NCBI GenBank assembly: GCA_030016455.1
Contig: JASEJH010000001.1
Span: 1,595-25,173, forward strand
DNA: 23,579 bases
Reading direction: 5' to 3'
Source: Thermoanaerobacteraceae bacterium
GTDB taxonomy: Bacteria; Bacillota; Desulfotomaculia; Desulfotomaculales; Ammonificaceae
In this document: positions 6,633 to 13,543 of the stretch, one piece after another
Numbering within the stretch: the stretch's first letter is position 1
How the letters are laid out: the number at the start of each line of letters is the position of its first letter
The notes under the pieces: model-generated
What the model saw: the letters and a program-made list of their open reading frames with translations, nothing else
Told to the model about the DNA's origin: nothing
Database searches by the model: none
Program-made: the position numbers and the translations under genes

Positions 6633-7052
6633 GTGTTAAACCGGATCATTTTGATCGGCAGGCTGGTACGGGACCCGGAACTCCGCTATACTCCCGGTGG
6701 CACCGCGGTGGCGAGTTTCACCGTGGCGGTCGACCGTCCGTTTGGGAAACAGGGCGAACGGCAGGCGGACTTCATCGACATCGTGGTCTGGCAGAAACAG
6801 GCCGAGGTATGCCACCGCAACCTTGCGAAAGGGCGGCTGGTCGCGGTCGAGGGGCGGCTCCAGGTGCGGTCCTACGAGGACAACCAGGGCATCCGGCGGC
6901 GGGCGGCCGAAGTCGTTGCGGATTCGGTGCGGTTTCTGGATCGCCCGCGCGAGGGGGAGAAGTCTGTACAGCCGGATGCCGGGGTGAAAGAAGATTTCGG
7001 CGAACCTTTCGGGCAAGCGGTTGATTTTTCGGAAGATGATATACCTTTTTAA
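6633..7052 (+). CDS. ssb: single-stranded DNA-binding protein SSB
   Basis: 139 residues from GTG 6633 after a G-rich ribosome-binding site. The OB-fold opens MLNRIILIGRLVRDPELRYT and contains VASFTVAVDR and IDIVVWQKQAEVC. A short acidic linker leads to the C-terminal tip DFSEDDIPF, which recruits replication and repair proteins. The tail is shorter than in B. subtilis SsbA (172 residues). It lies between rpsF and rpsR as in Bacillus, although the gap to rpsR is unusually long at ~200 bases. Confidence 0.97.
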   Translation: MLNRIILIGRLVRDPELRYTPGGTAVASFTVAVDRPFGKQGERQADFIDIVVWQKQAEVCHRNLAKGRLVAVEGRLQVRSYEDNQGIRRRAAEVVADSVRFLDRPREGEKSVQPDAGVKEDFGEPFGQAVDFSEDDIPF

Positions 7053-7075
7053 AGCATAGCAGCCTTTTTAAAGCA
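7044..7075 (+). repeat. 13-base direct repeat at the ssb stop
   Basis: CCTTTTTAAAGCA occurs at 7044-7056, spanning the ssb stop codon, and again at 7063-7075. It opens an AT-rich stretch (7053-7150, with ATTATTACTATTAGTATTAT) that contrasts with the GC-rich surroundings and could hold an internal promoter for rpsR. Confidence 0.6.
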
Positions 7076-7250
7076 AATCAAAGCCGCACAACCCCAGTAT
7101 TATTACTATTAGTATTATATTAACTGTAATTACAAAGAGTGTGCTGGCGCCCTAGGTGGTGCTTGACGGTGAATACCTCAGAAAATGGGTCTTGACGGCG
7201 GCAAGCGGAATGTTGTGGGCGCAGGCACGTTTACAAGGGGGTTTAAAAAG

Positions 7251-7487
7251 TTGGTAAAACGCGAGCGCGGTTACGGGCGGCGTAAAAAGCGGATCTGCAG
7301 TTTTTGTGTGGAAAAGCTTGCCGAGGTGGATTACAAGGACGCGGCCCGGTTGAAAAAGTACATCACGGAGCGAGGCAAAATTCTGCCGCGCCGGATTTCT
7401 GGGAATTGTGCCCGCCACCAGCGCATGCTTACGGTGGCGATTAAGCGCGCCAGGATCATGGCCCTCTTGCCCTTCGTAAGCGAGTAA
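7251..7487 (+). CDS. rpsR: 30S ribosomal protein bS18 (zinc-binding form)
   Basis: 78 residues from TTG 7251 ([19 protein letters not shown]), with AAGGGGG at 7235-7241 upstream. An ATG at 7185 would add 22 residues not usual in S18, so I prefer the TTG; this choice is not certain. The core [25 protein letters not shown] is classic S18. CSFC and NCARHQ supply the three cysteines and a histidine of the C+ (zinc) form. S18 pairs with S6 on the platform of the 30S subunit. A terminator follows at 7513. Confidence 0.95.
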   Translation: MVKRERGYGRRKKRICSFCVEKLAEVDYKDAARLKKYITERGKILPRRISGNCARHQRMLTVAIKRARIMALLPFVSE

Positions 7488-7512
7488 GCGGGGCGGATTC
7501 GCAGCGGAAGGA

Positions 7513-7551
7513 GCCTGGTGTTGGATAGCCAAGTCACCAGGCGCTTCTTTT
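7513..7551 (+). terminator. Rho-independent terminator after rpsR
   Basis: GCCTGGTG (7513-7520) pairs with CACCAGGC (7535-7542), 14-base loop, followed by GCTTCTTTTCT. It lies 25 bases after the rpsR stop and ends the S6 operon. Confidence 0.7.
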
Positions 7552-7651
7552 CTAAGCACGGAATTAAGGAAGGAATTATTGCCCTGTCTGCCGAAAAGGT
7601 CTTGGGAGGGTTCCCGGGTGTGTCTGCAGCACGGTTAAGGAGGTAGGCTTC

Positions 7652-8098
7652 GTGCGGGTCGTGCTTTTAAAGGACGTTCCTTCACTGGGCAGAGCGGGCG
7701 ACGTCGTCACGGTGGCCGAAGGGTACGCCCGCAACTATCTCATTCCCAGGCGTCTGGCGGAGCCGGCTTCGGAGAAGCGGCTGCAGCAGATAGATCACGC
7801 TCGCCGCCAACGGGAAAAGAAAACGCAGGCGGCTGTCCAGCGGGCCGAGGAACTGGCGGCCCGGCTGCAGGAGGCATCTGTTCCGGTGCGCGTTAGAGTG
7901 GGCGAGGGAAACCGGCTTTTCGGTGCGGTAACGGCCAAGGATATTGCCGCGGCGATTGCGAGAGAGCACGGTGTGACACTTGACAAGAAGCAGGTCCTGC
8001 TGAAGGCACCCCTCAAAGAAGTTGCCACGTACACGGTCGGGGTTAAACTCGCCCCCGGGGTGACTGCCTCCATTAAGGTTGTGGTGACCCCGGAGTGA
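7652..8098 (+). CDS. rplI: 50S ribosomal protein bL9
   Basis: 148 residues, exactly family length, from GTG 7652 with AAGGAGGT at 7637-7644. The N-terminal RNA-binding domain reads MRVVLLKDVPSLGRAGDVV and GYARNYLIPRRLA. A long charged helix (residues ~45-75) links it to the C-terminal domain with GNRLFGAVTAKDIA. In B. subtilis gdpP and yybS lie between rpsR and rplI; neither is present here, and the 164-base gap holds only a terminator and the ribosome-binding site. Confidence 0.96.
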   Translation: MRVVLLKDVPSLGRAGDVVTVAEGYARNYLIPRRLAEPASEKRLQQIDHARRQREKKTQAAVQRAEELAARLQEASVPVRVRVGEGNRLFGAVTAKDIAAAIAREHGVTLDKKQVLLKAPLKEVATYTVGVKLAPGVTASIKVVVTPE

Positions 8099-8118
8099 GG
8101 CGCGGTCATAGATTTTTT
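8085..8118 (+). terminator. weak terminator at the end of rplI
   Basis: TGACC (8085-8089, inside the last rplI codons) pairs with GGTCA (8104-8108) and is followed after four bases by six T residues (8113-8118). The stem is short, so it is a weak candidate. Confidence 0.3.
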
Positions 8119-8174
8119 GTGGATGGCACAGGGTCAGTAGCGGAGCGCGGGAGGTCGCGGGTGGTACCGGTAGA

Positions 8175-8225
8175 CTCAAAAGAGGCATTTTGAGGTTTGC
8201 GCAAGGCCGCTTATTGAGAGACCTC
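8175..8225 (+). other. dnaB leader with two mutually exclusive hairpins
   Basis: CTCAAAA (8175-8181) can pair with TTTTGAG (8188-8194). Alternatively GAGGT (8192-8196) can pair with ACCTC (8221-8225). The two share bases 8192-8194 and cannot form together. The rest of the 179-base gap between rplI and dnaB shows no gene. Confidence 0.35.
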
Positions 8226-8277
8226 TGACTGCTACTCCAGTCTTCTAACTTCCTTAATTCAGGTGGGTGAGCGCGGC

Positions 8278-9612
8278 TTGGCTACGGAAGCTTTAGAGCG
8301 ACAGCCGCCCCAGAGTGTTGATGCGGAACAGGCGGTTTTGGGGGCAATCCTCCTGGACCCGGACGCAATCCACCGGGTGGTGGACCTGGTGCGGGCGGAA
8401 GACTTTTACCAGGAAGCGCACCGCCTGATTTACGAAACGATGCTTACCCTGGACGACGCCGGCACGCCTATTGACATTATCACGGTCACAGAGGGTTTGC
8501 GCCGGGCGGGGTTCCTGGAACGGGCGGGCGGCGCGAGCTACGTGGTCGCCCTCGCCGACGTGGTTCCCACCACGGCCCACGTGGAGCACTACGCCCGCTT
8601 GGTGGCGGAAAAGGCGCTGCTGCGGACGCTCATCCAGGCGGCGACCCGCATCCGGGAGATGGGGTACGAGGCGGACCGGGACCCCCGTCACCTTTTAGGC
8701 GAGGCCGAGCGCCTGATCATGGACCTGGCGCAGGACAAGGCGGGGTCCGCCTTTTCATCCTTGAAGGAAGTTTTGGAAGCGGTCTTGAACCACGTGGAAG
8801 AGGTTTACCGGGCGCAGGGGGAAATGCTGGGCCTGCCCACCGGTTTTACCGACCTGGACCGCCTGCTCAGCGGCCTCTGGCCCCAGGATCTGATCATCCT
8901 GGCGTCCCGGCCGAGCATGGGGAAAACCTCCCTGGCGCTTTCCATTGCCCTGAACGTGGCCAGGAAGGGGACGCCGGTGGGGTTTTTCAGCCTGGAGATG
9001 TCCAAGGAACAACTGGTGCAGCGTTTACTGACGGCGGAGGCTAAGATCGACCACAAACGCCTCCGGACCGCCCGGCTCGACGACGAAGACTGGCAGAAGC
9101 TCACCGAAGCGGCCGTTTCCATCGCGGCTTTACCCCTGTTCATTGACGATACCCCGGCGCTCAACGTCCGGGAGATGCGCGGCCGGGCGAAGCGGCTGAA
9201 GGCGGAGCGGGGGCTGGGGTTGGTCATCGTTGACTACCTGCAGTTGATGCAGTCCACGCGGCGGGTGGAGAACCGCCAGCAGGAAATTGCCGACATCTCC
9301 AGGTCGCTCAAGGGGTTGGCCAAGGAACTCGGCGTTCCCGTACTGGCGCTCTCGCAACTCAGCCGGGCGGTGGAGCAGCGGCAGGAGAAGCGGCCGGTGA
9401 TGTCCGACCTGCGCGAATCGGGATCGCTTGAGCAGGATGCCGACGTGATAATGTTCATTTACCGGGAGGAATACTACCGTCCGGAGACCGAGCGGAAAGG
9501 GATCGCCGAGATTATTGTCGCCAAGCAGCGCAACGGTCCGGTGGGAATGGTGGAGCTCGCGTTCTTGAAAGAGCTCACTTGTTTCGTCAACCTGGCGTGG
9601 GAGGAATTCTAA
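8278..9612 (+). CDS. dnaB: replicative DNA helicase DnaB (DnaC of B. subtilis)
   Basis: 444 residues from TTG 8278 (MATEALERQPPQSVDAEQAVLG, here split after MATEALERQPP), preceded by GGTGGGTGAG at 8262-8271. A GTG at 8263 would add five residues but has no ribosome-binding site. The N-terminal primase-interaction domain (SVDAEQAVLGAILLDPDAI) is followed by the RecA-like motor: Walker A SRPSMGKTS at residues 210-218, Walker B VIVDYLQLM with D319, then LSQLSRAVEQR and SDLRESGSLEQDAD. Normal length without an intein, although helicase genes often host them. Known: the hexamer unwinds DNA 5' to 3' at the fork. Its place between rplI and purA matches the Bacillus origin region. Confidence 0.97.
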   Translation: MATEALERQPPQSVDAEQAVLGAILLDPDAIHRVVDLVRAEDFYQEAHRLIYETMLTLDDAGTPIDIITVTEGLRRAGFLERAGGASYVVALADVVPTTAHVEHYARLVAEKALLRTLIQAATRIREMGYEADRDPRHLLGEAERLIMDLAQDKAGSAFSSLKEVLEAVLNHVEEVYRAQGEMLGLPTGFTDLDRLLSGLWPQDLIILASRPSMGKTSLALSIALNVARKGTPVGFFSLEMSKEQLVQRLLTAEAKIDHKRLRTARLDDEDWQKLTEAAVSIAALPLFIDDTPALNVREMRGRAKRLKAERGLGLVIVDYLQLMQSTRRVENRQQEIADISRSLKGLAKELGVPVLALSQLSRAVEQRQEKRPVMSDLRESGSLEQDADVIMFIYREEYYRPETERKGIAEIIVAKQRNGPVGMVELAFLKELTCFVNLAWEEF

Positions 9613-9740
9613 TTAAGTTTTTTGGCAAAAGCAGCGGTATACCTTCCTACCAACCAGGTGGAACCTGTGTAAGCGATTTAAATTATCGGCACTAAGAAGT
9701 ACCAGTACCGTCTTGTAATCCTGCGCCGGCGGTCAATTGG

Positions 9741-9769
9741 TTGACAGCATGCCGGTTTTCAAATATACT
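9741..9769 (+). promoter_or_regulatory. consensus sigma-A promoter of the FAD dehydrogenase gene
   Basis: Perfect TTGACA (9741-9746), 17-base spacer, TATACT (9764-9769; one mismatch). It lies 45 bases before the TTG start. Upstream at 9655-9667 stands the small palindrome CAGGT-GGA-ACCTG, a possible operator. Confidence 0.85.
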
Positions 9770-9814
9770 CTCATGGGTCTTTAGTGCTTTAGGTTTCTGG
9801 GAAGAGGGACGATT

Positions 9815-11215
9815 TTGGCGGAAAAGTTGTACGACGTGATTATCGTGGGCGCCGGCCCGGCGGGAATTTTCACCGCGCTCGAGTTGGTGAAAAAGAACCC
9901 TGGACTCAGGGTCGTGATGCTCGACAAGGGCTGGGACATCAAGAGCCGGGTCTGTCCTTCCAGGAATAACGGCGGTTTTTGCCGCCACTGCGCTCCCTGC
10001 GCCACCGTTTGCGGTTGGGGCGGCGCCGGTGCGTTCAGCGACGGGAAGTTAACGCTCTCTGCCGAAGTGGGTGGGAGCCTCGAAGAGTATGTTGGCCGGG
10101 ATTACCTCAGGGAGTTAATCAATTACGTCGACGGGATTTACCAAGAGTTCGGCGCCCCGCCGGTGGTTTACGGCGCGGGTGCGGAAGACGAGTACGAGGA
10201 ACTGCTGAAACAGGCGGTTTTCGCTGGTCTGCGGATCGTCCCGGTGCCGATCAGGCATGTGGGGACCGGGCGGTGTGCCGAAATTCTGGGCGAGATGAAG
10301 GCCTTTCTGGCGCCGCGGGTAGAAATCCGGCTGCACTGCCCGGTGAGCAGGATCCTGGCGGCGAAGAAGCGCGCTTACGGCGTCAAAACGGCCGAGGGCG
10401 AGGTCCTGCAGGGCCGCTTTGTGGTGGTTGCTCCCGGGCGGGAAGGTGCAGGCTGGCTGCGCCAGGAGGCCAAGCGGCTGCACCTTGAAATGGCCGTTAA
10501 TCCGGTAGACATCGGCGTCCGGGTCGAGGTGCCCCGAGCAGTCTTGGAGCCGCTGACGGAGCGGTTTTACGAGGTGAAGTGCATCTACTATTCCCGGACC
10601 TTTGAGGACAAGATCCGCACCTTCTGTATGAATCCCGGTGGCGAGGTGGTCATGGAAAACAACGACGGGGTTGTTACCGTCAACGGCCACGCGCACGCCT
10701 ACCGGAAGACGGAAAACACGAACTTTGCGGTACTGGTCAGCAAGACGTTTACCGAGCCGTTCAAGGAGCCGATTGCATACGGGCGCCACATCGCCAGCCT
10801 GGCTAACCTCTTGGGCAACGGCGTGATTGTCCAGCGGCTGGGGGACTTTCTCGCCGGGCGCCGGACGAACCCGGAACGGCTTGCCAAGGGGCTAGTACGG
10901 CCGACGCTCACGGAGGCCACTCCCGGGGACCTGAGCCTGGTGTTCCCGTACCGGCACCTGATCGGGATCGTTGAAATGTTGGAGGCGCTCAATAAGGTGG
11001 CACCGGGGATCTACGCGCGGGATACGCTTTTGTACGGGGCGGAAGTGAAGTTTTACTCCTCCAGGCTCAACCTAAGTTCCTGCCTGGAGACCGGGGTACG
11101 GCACCTGTTTGCCGCCGGTGACGGTGCCGGGGTGACGCGGGGCTTGGTCCAGTCTTCCGCCTCCGGGGTGATTGTGGCGCGGGAGATTTTGAAACGGCTT
11201 AGGAGAGAGTTGTAA
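9815..11215 (+). CDS. FAD-dependent dehydrogenase (COG2509 type)
   Basis: 466 residues from TTG 9815; AGAGGG at 9803-9808 is the ribosome-binding site. The N-terminus YDVIIVGAGPAGIFTALEL is a GxGxxG FAD-binding Rossmann motif. C47, C56, C59, C62 and C66 follow in the segment from RVCPS to CATVCGWGGAGAFSDGK, a conserved feature of this family. A second dinucleotide-type segment is FVVVAPGREGAGW, and the C-terminal LFAAGDGAGVTRGLVQSSASG, split as LFAAGDGAGVTRG and LVQSSASG, closes the FAD fold. The substrate is unknown, and relatives are annotated simply as FAD-dependent dehydrogenases. The cysteine spacing resembles a redox-active or metal-binding site (inference). It interrupts the usual helicase-purA pairing and has its own promoter. 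Confidence 0.85.
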   Translation: MAEKLYDVIIVGAGPAGIFTALELVKKNPGLRVVMLDKGWDIKSRVCPSRNNGGFCRHCAPCATVCGWGGAGAFSDGKLTLSAEVGGSLEEYVGRDYLRELINYVDGIYQEFGAPPVVYGAGAEDEYEELLKQAVFAGLRIVPVPIRHVGTGRCAEILGEMKAFLAPRVEIRLHCPVSRILAAKKRAYGVKTAEGEVLQGRFVVVAPGREGAGWLRQEAKRLHLEMAVNPVDIGVRVEVPRAVLEPLTERFYEVKCIYYSRTFEDKIRTFCMNPGGEVVMENNDGVVTVNGHAHAYRKTENTNFAVLVSKTFTEPFKEPIAYGRHIASLANLLGNGVIVQRLGDFLAGRRTNPERLAKGLVRPTLTEATPGDLSLVFPYRHLIGIVEMLEALNKVAPGIYARDTLLYGAEVKFYSSRLNLSSCLETGVRHLFAAGDGAGVTRGLVQSSASGVIVAREILKRLRREL

Positions 11216-11237
11216 AACTCTGATCGTCCGAAAGGAG

Positions 11238-11372
11238 ATGCTATCTATTTCCAGGTGGCAAGTTTTGGGAGAAAGCATAGAGACCGTGAAAAACGACCCG
11301 GCGCTCAACTCTATGGTACAACCTGTGCTCAAGCAAACAGGCGTTAGAATATCTCGTATTCTTTCACGTTGA
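11238..11372 (+). CDS. possible 44-codon ORF before purA
   Basis: ATG 11238 to TGA 11370-11372. The sequence contains RWQVLGESIETVKNDPALN and VQPVLKQTGVRISRILSR and looks protein-like (amphipathic helix, few rare residues). The AAAGGAG ribosome-binding site (11231-11237) abuts the ATG with no spacing, so the real start might be a TTG ten codons in. Third codon positions are about 40% GC, well below the neighbours, which argues either for non-coding sequence or foreign origin. No family recognised. Confidence 0.35.
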   Translation: MLSISRWQVLGESIETVKNDPALNSMVQPVLKQTGVRISRILSR

Positions 11373-11418
11373 GTTGAGTGCTGGGTTTTACAGCGGTCTC
11401 TTAGGAGGTAAAGGGAGA

Positions 11419-12708
11419 TTGGGTACGGTAGTGCTTGTCGGGGCTCAGTGGGGCGACGAAGGCAAAGGTAAGGTAACCGATTTTTTAGCCGCCCGGGCCG
11501 ACATCGTCGTCCGGTACCAAGGGGGAAATAACGCTGGGCACACGGTGGTGGTGGGGGAGGAGGAATTCCGGCTTCACCTGCTTCCCTCGGGCATCCTCCA
11601 CCCCGAAAAGACGTGTGTCATCGGTAACGGCGTGGTGGTGGATCCGGCCGTACTGGTGGGCGAGATCGAGAGCCTGAAGCGGCGCGGGATAAAAATGGCC
11701 CGGCTGCTTATCAGCGAGCGTGCCCACCTCATTTTCCCCTACCACCGCCTTCTGGACGGGGCGGAGGAGAAGCGCAAGGGAAACGGCCGGATCGGTACGA
11801 CCGGTCGGGGCATCGGCCCTGCTTATGTGGATAAGATGGCGCGGGTGGGCATCCGGATGAGCGACCTCCTCGAGGACGCGACCTTCAGCCGTCGGCTGGA
11901 AGAAAACGTTACCTTTAAGAACGCCCTTTTGGAACGTGTTTACGACGCGGAAGGCGTTTCCTTGCCGGAGATTTTCGACGCTTACCGGGAATACGCTGCT
12001 ATTCTCCGGGAATACGTCGCCGACACCGGGGTTTTCCTGCACCAGGCGATCACCGCCGGGAAAAACGTGCTGTTCGAAGGCGCGCAGGGAACCCTCCTCG
12101 ATATTGACCACGGCACCTACCCCTTTGTTACATCGTCGAGTCCTACGGCCGGCGGCGCCTGTCTCGGGGCGGGTATCGGACCCAGGGTGATCGACCGGGT
12201 ACTGGGGATTGCCAAGGCGTATACTACGCGGGTGGGCGGCGGCCCTTTTCCCACGGAGCTCAAGGACGAGCTGGGTGAGAAAATCCGCGACCAGGGGCGG
12301 GAATTCGGTACAACCACCGGCCGGGCGCGGCGGTGCGGCTGGTTCGACGCCGTGATTGCCCGTTATGCCGCCCGGGTGAACGGGCTGGATTATCTTTGCG
12401 TCACCAAGTTAGACGTGCTTACCGGGATCCCGGTGCTGAAAATCTGCCGGGCCTACCGGTACCAGGGAAAAGAAATCACGGATTTTCCCGCGAGCACCAG
12501 TGTTTTGGAGGCGTGCGAGCCGGTTTACGAAGAGCTGCCGGGGTGGGAAGAGGACATTACCGGCGCCCGGAGGCTGGAAGACCTGCCGGAAAATACGCGG
12601 CGCTATCTGGAGCGGCTGTCTTCCCTGGCCGGATTGCCGGTGGCGCTCATCGGCGTGGGCCCGCGCCGGGAGCAGACCATCGTTTGTCACGATGCCTTTG
12701 CCTGTTGA
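11419..12708 (+). CDS. purA: adenylosuccinate synthetase
   Basis: 429 residues, the family's normal length, from TTG 11419 (MGTVVLVGAQWGDEGKGKV) with AGGAGG at 11403-11408. The GDEGKGK P-loop, NNAGHTVVV (catalytic histidine), GTTGRGIGPAY and GTTTGRARRCGW motifs are intact. Known: the enzyme joins IMP and aspartate using GTP to make adenylosuccinate, the first step from IMP to AMP. The frame runs on upstream to 11374, but the added residues are not family-like. The C-terminus is extended by about eight residues past the usual REQTI end. Confidence 0.97.
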   Translation: MGTVVLVGAQWGDEGKGKVTDFLAARADIVVRYQGGNNAGHTVVVGEEEFRLHLLPSGILHPEKTCVIGNGVVVDPAVLVGEIESLKRRGIKMARLLISERAHLIFPYHRLLDGAEEKRKGNGRIGTTGRGIGPAYVDKMARVGIRMSDLLEDATFSRRLEENVTFKNALLERVYDAEGVSLPEIFDAYREYAAILREYVADTGVFLHQAITAGKNVLFEGAQGTLLDIDHGTYPFVTSSSPTAGGACLGAGIGPRVIDRVLGIAKAYTTRVGGGPFPTELKDELGEKIRDQGREFGTTTGRARRCGWFDAVIARYAARVNGLDYLCVTKLDVLTGIPVLKICRAYRYQGKEITDFPASTSVLEACEPVYEELPGWEEDITGARRLEDLPENTRRYLERLSSLAGLPVALIGVGPRREQTIVCHDAFAC

Positions 12709-12733
12709 CAGCCTTTCTATCGTTAGGTAAAAT
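12705..12733 (+). promoter_or_regulatory. sigma-A promoter of the tRNA pair, overlapping the purA stop
   Basis: Perfect TTGACA (12705-12710), 17-base spacer, TAAAAT (12728-12733). The -35 box contains the purA stop TGA (12706-12708). The predicted start near 12740 lies about 12 bases before tRNA-Glu. Confidence 0.85.
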
Positions 12734-12751
12734 GTTTTTGTAAGCCGAGGT

Positions 12752-12827
12752 GGCCCCATGGTCAAGTGGACTAAGACACCGGTCTTTCAAGCCGGTAACC
12801 CGGGTTCGAATCCCGGTGGGGTCACCA
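12752..12827 (+). tRNA. tRNA-Glu (anticodon TTC)
   Basis: Acceptor arms GGCCCCA and TGGGGTC pair with one G-U. The anticodon stem CCGGT/GCCGG encloses CTTTCAA with anticodon TTC. The T arm GGGTTCGAATCCC is standard. CCA is encoded at 12825-12827. Confidence 0.97.
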
Positions 12828-12835
12828 AACCAGTT

Positions 12836-12940
12836 ATCAGACGTCAGTCGTCAGAGGTCGGTGGCAGCGGAGGGAATTCGCTATGCGAATTCCTTATGAA
12901 AAAGGGGCTGACGACCGATTTCTGACGTCCGACGACCGAT
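12836..12940. repeat. 105-bp palindromic element between the two tRNAs
   Basis: Outer arms 12836-12862 and 12914-12940 are 27-base inverted repeats matching at 21 positions by hand alignment. In the centre GGAATTCGC (12873-12881) and GCGAATTCC (12885-12893) form a perfect 9-bp hairpin with a TAT loop. GACGACCGAT is repeated directly at 12910-12919 and 12931-12940. No ORF. The element fills the gap between the tRNAs but for 8 and 4 bases, which resembles a REP/MITE-type intergenic repeat. Confidence 0.75.
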
Positions 12941-12944
12941 ATAT

Positions 12945-13019
12945 GCGGATGTAGCTCAACGGTAGAGCACCAGCTTCCCAAGCTGGGGGCTGCGGGTTCG
13001 AGCCCCGTCATCCGCTCCA
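12945..13019 (+). tRNA. tRNA-Gly (anticodon CCC)
   Basis: Acceptor arms GCGGATG and CATCCGC pair. The anticodon stem CCAGC/GCTGG encloses TTCCCAA with anticodon CCC. T arm GGGTTCGAGCCCC. Encoded CCA at 13017-13019. Likely co-transcribed with tRNA-Glu, since a terminator follows only after this gene. Confidence 0.96.
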
Positions 13020-13032
13020 TTTTTTGAATCAA

Positions 13033-13060
13033 AGCCTCCCCGGGGGAGGCTGGTTTTTTT
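13033..13060 (+). terminator. strong Rho-independent terminator after tRNA-Gly
   Basis: AGCCTCCC (13033-13040) pairs with GGGAGGCT (13044-13051), followed by GG and seven T residues (13054-13060). Confidence 0.9.
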
Positions 13061-13423
13061 GTGACCTCCGGATGCGACCCGCGCAAAGAGCCCGTTCTTG
13101 CGGCAGATATATAAGGTTCTTCCCGCGCGTGTTTCCTCACTTCTGAAAAACTGCAAAGTTTCTACGTTATAAGAAATCCTTGCTGAAAATCGATTATTTA
13201 ATTTTAATTAATTTTAATTAAAAGGGAGCAACACAAAAAACCGGCGTCAGGATCCCCGTGTTTTAAAGCGGTGCGCTTCGTAAAATTCAGGGGCAACCGG
13301 ATGAAATCGTTAAAGAATTTGGGCGTCAGCTGTTGTGCTGTTCGCGCAAGCGTCTTCCTTGTGGCTTAAGTGTAGTAGCAACGGCTGCCAAGCCGGGATT
13401 TCAGCCTCCGCACGCATTTCTCC
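13061..13423. other. non-coding stretch with an AT-rich tandem repeat
   Basis: No convincing gene on either strand. The stretch includes an exact tandem copy of ATTTTAATTA at 13201-13220, inside a pure A/T run reaching from 13193 to 13223 that is strikingly AT-rich for this genome. It could act as an UP element, a binding site for a nucleoid protein or a DNA-unwinding tract. The rest shows no clear riboswitch class by eye. Confidence 0.5.
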
Positions 13424-13462
13424 CAAGACCTGGAAGACAGAACTGATGGAGGTCTTGTTTTT
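13424..13462 (+). terminator. terminator-like hairpin upstream of the CBS-ACT gene
   Basis: CAAGACCT (13424-13431) pairs perfectly with AGGTCTTG (13450-13457) around an 18-base loop and is followed by TTTTT (13458-13462). It ends a transcript from the left, or attenuates one; its last bases form the -35 region of the next promoter. Confidence 0.65.
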
Positions 13463-13484
13463 CCGGGAGTACGTCGGCTATAAT
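13455..13484 (+). promoter_or_regulatory. promoter of the CBS-ACT/SCIFF gene set
   Basis: TTGTTT (13455-13460), 18-base spacer, perfect TATAAT (13479-13484). The -35 is weak (three of six), and the start is expected near 13491, about 50 bases before the gene. Confidence 0.6.
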
Positions 13485-13543
13485 GTCTTAAAGGGAACGG
13501 AGTTTTGTCGGAGAGCCTGCCGGGCAGGTGAGGAGGAAAAAGC

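Noticed and set aside
13061..13543. Known riboswitch ahead of the CBS-ACT gene
   Set aside because: I could not match conserved cores of the SAM, cobalamin, purine or c-di-GMP classes by eye; a covariance-model scan would be decisive.
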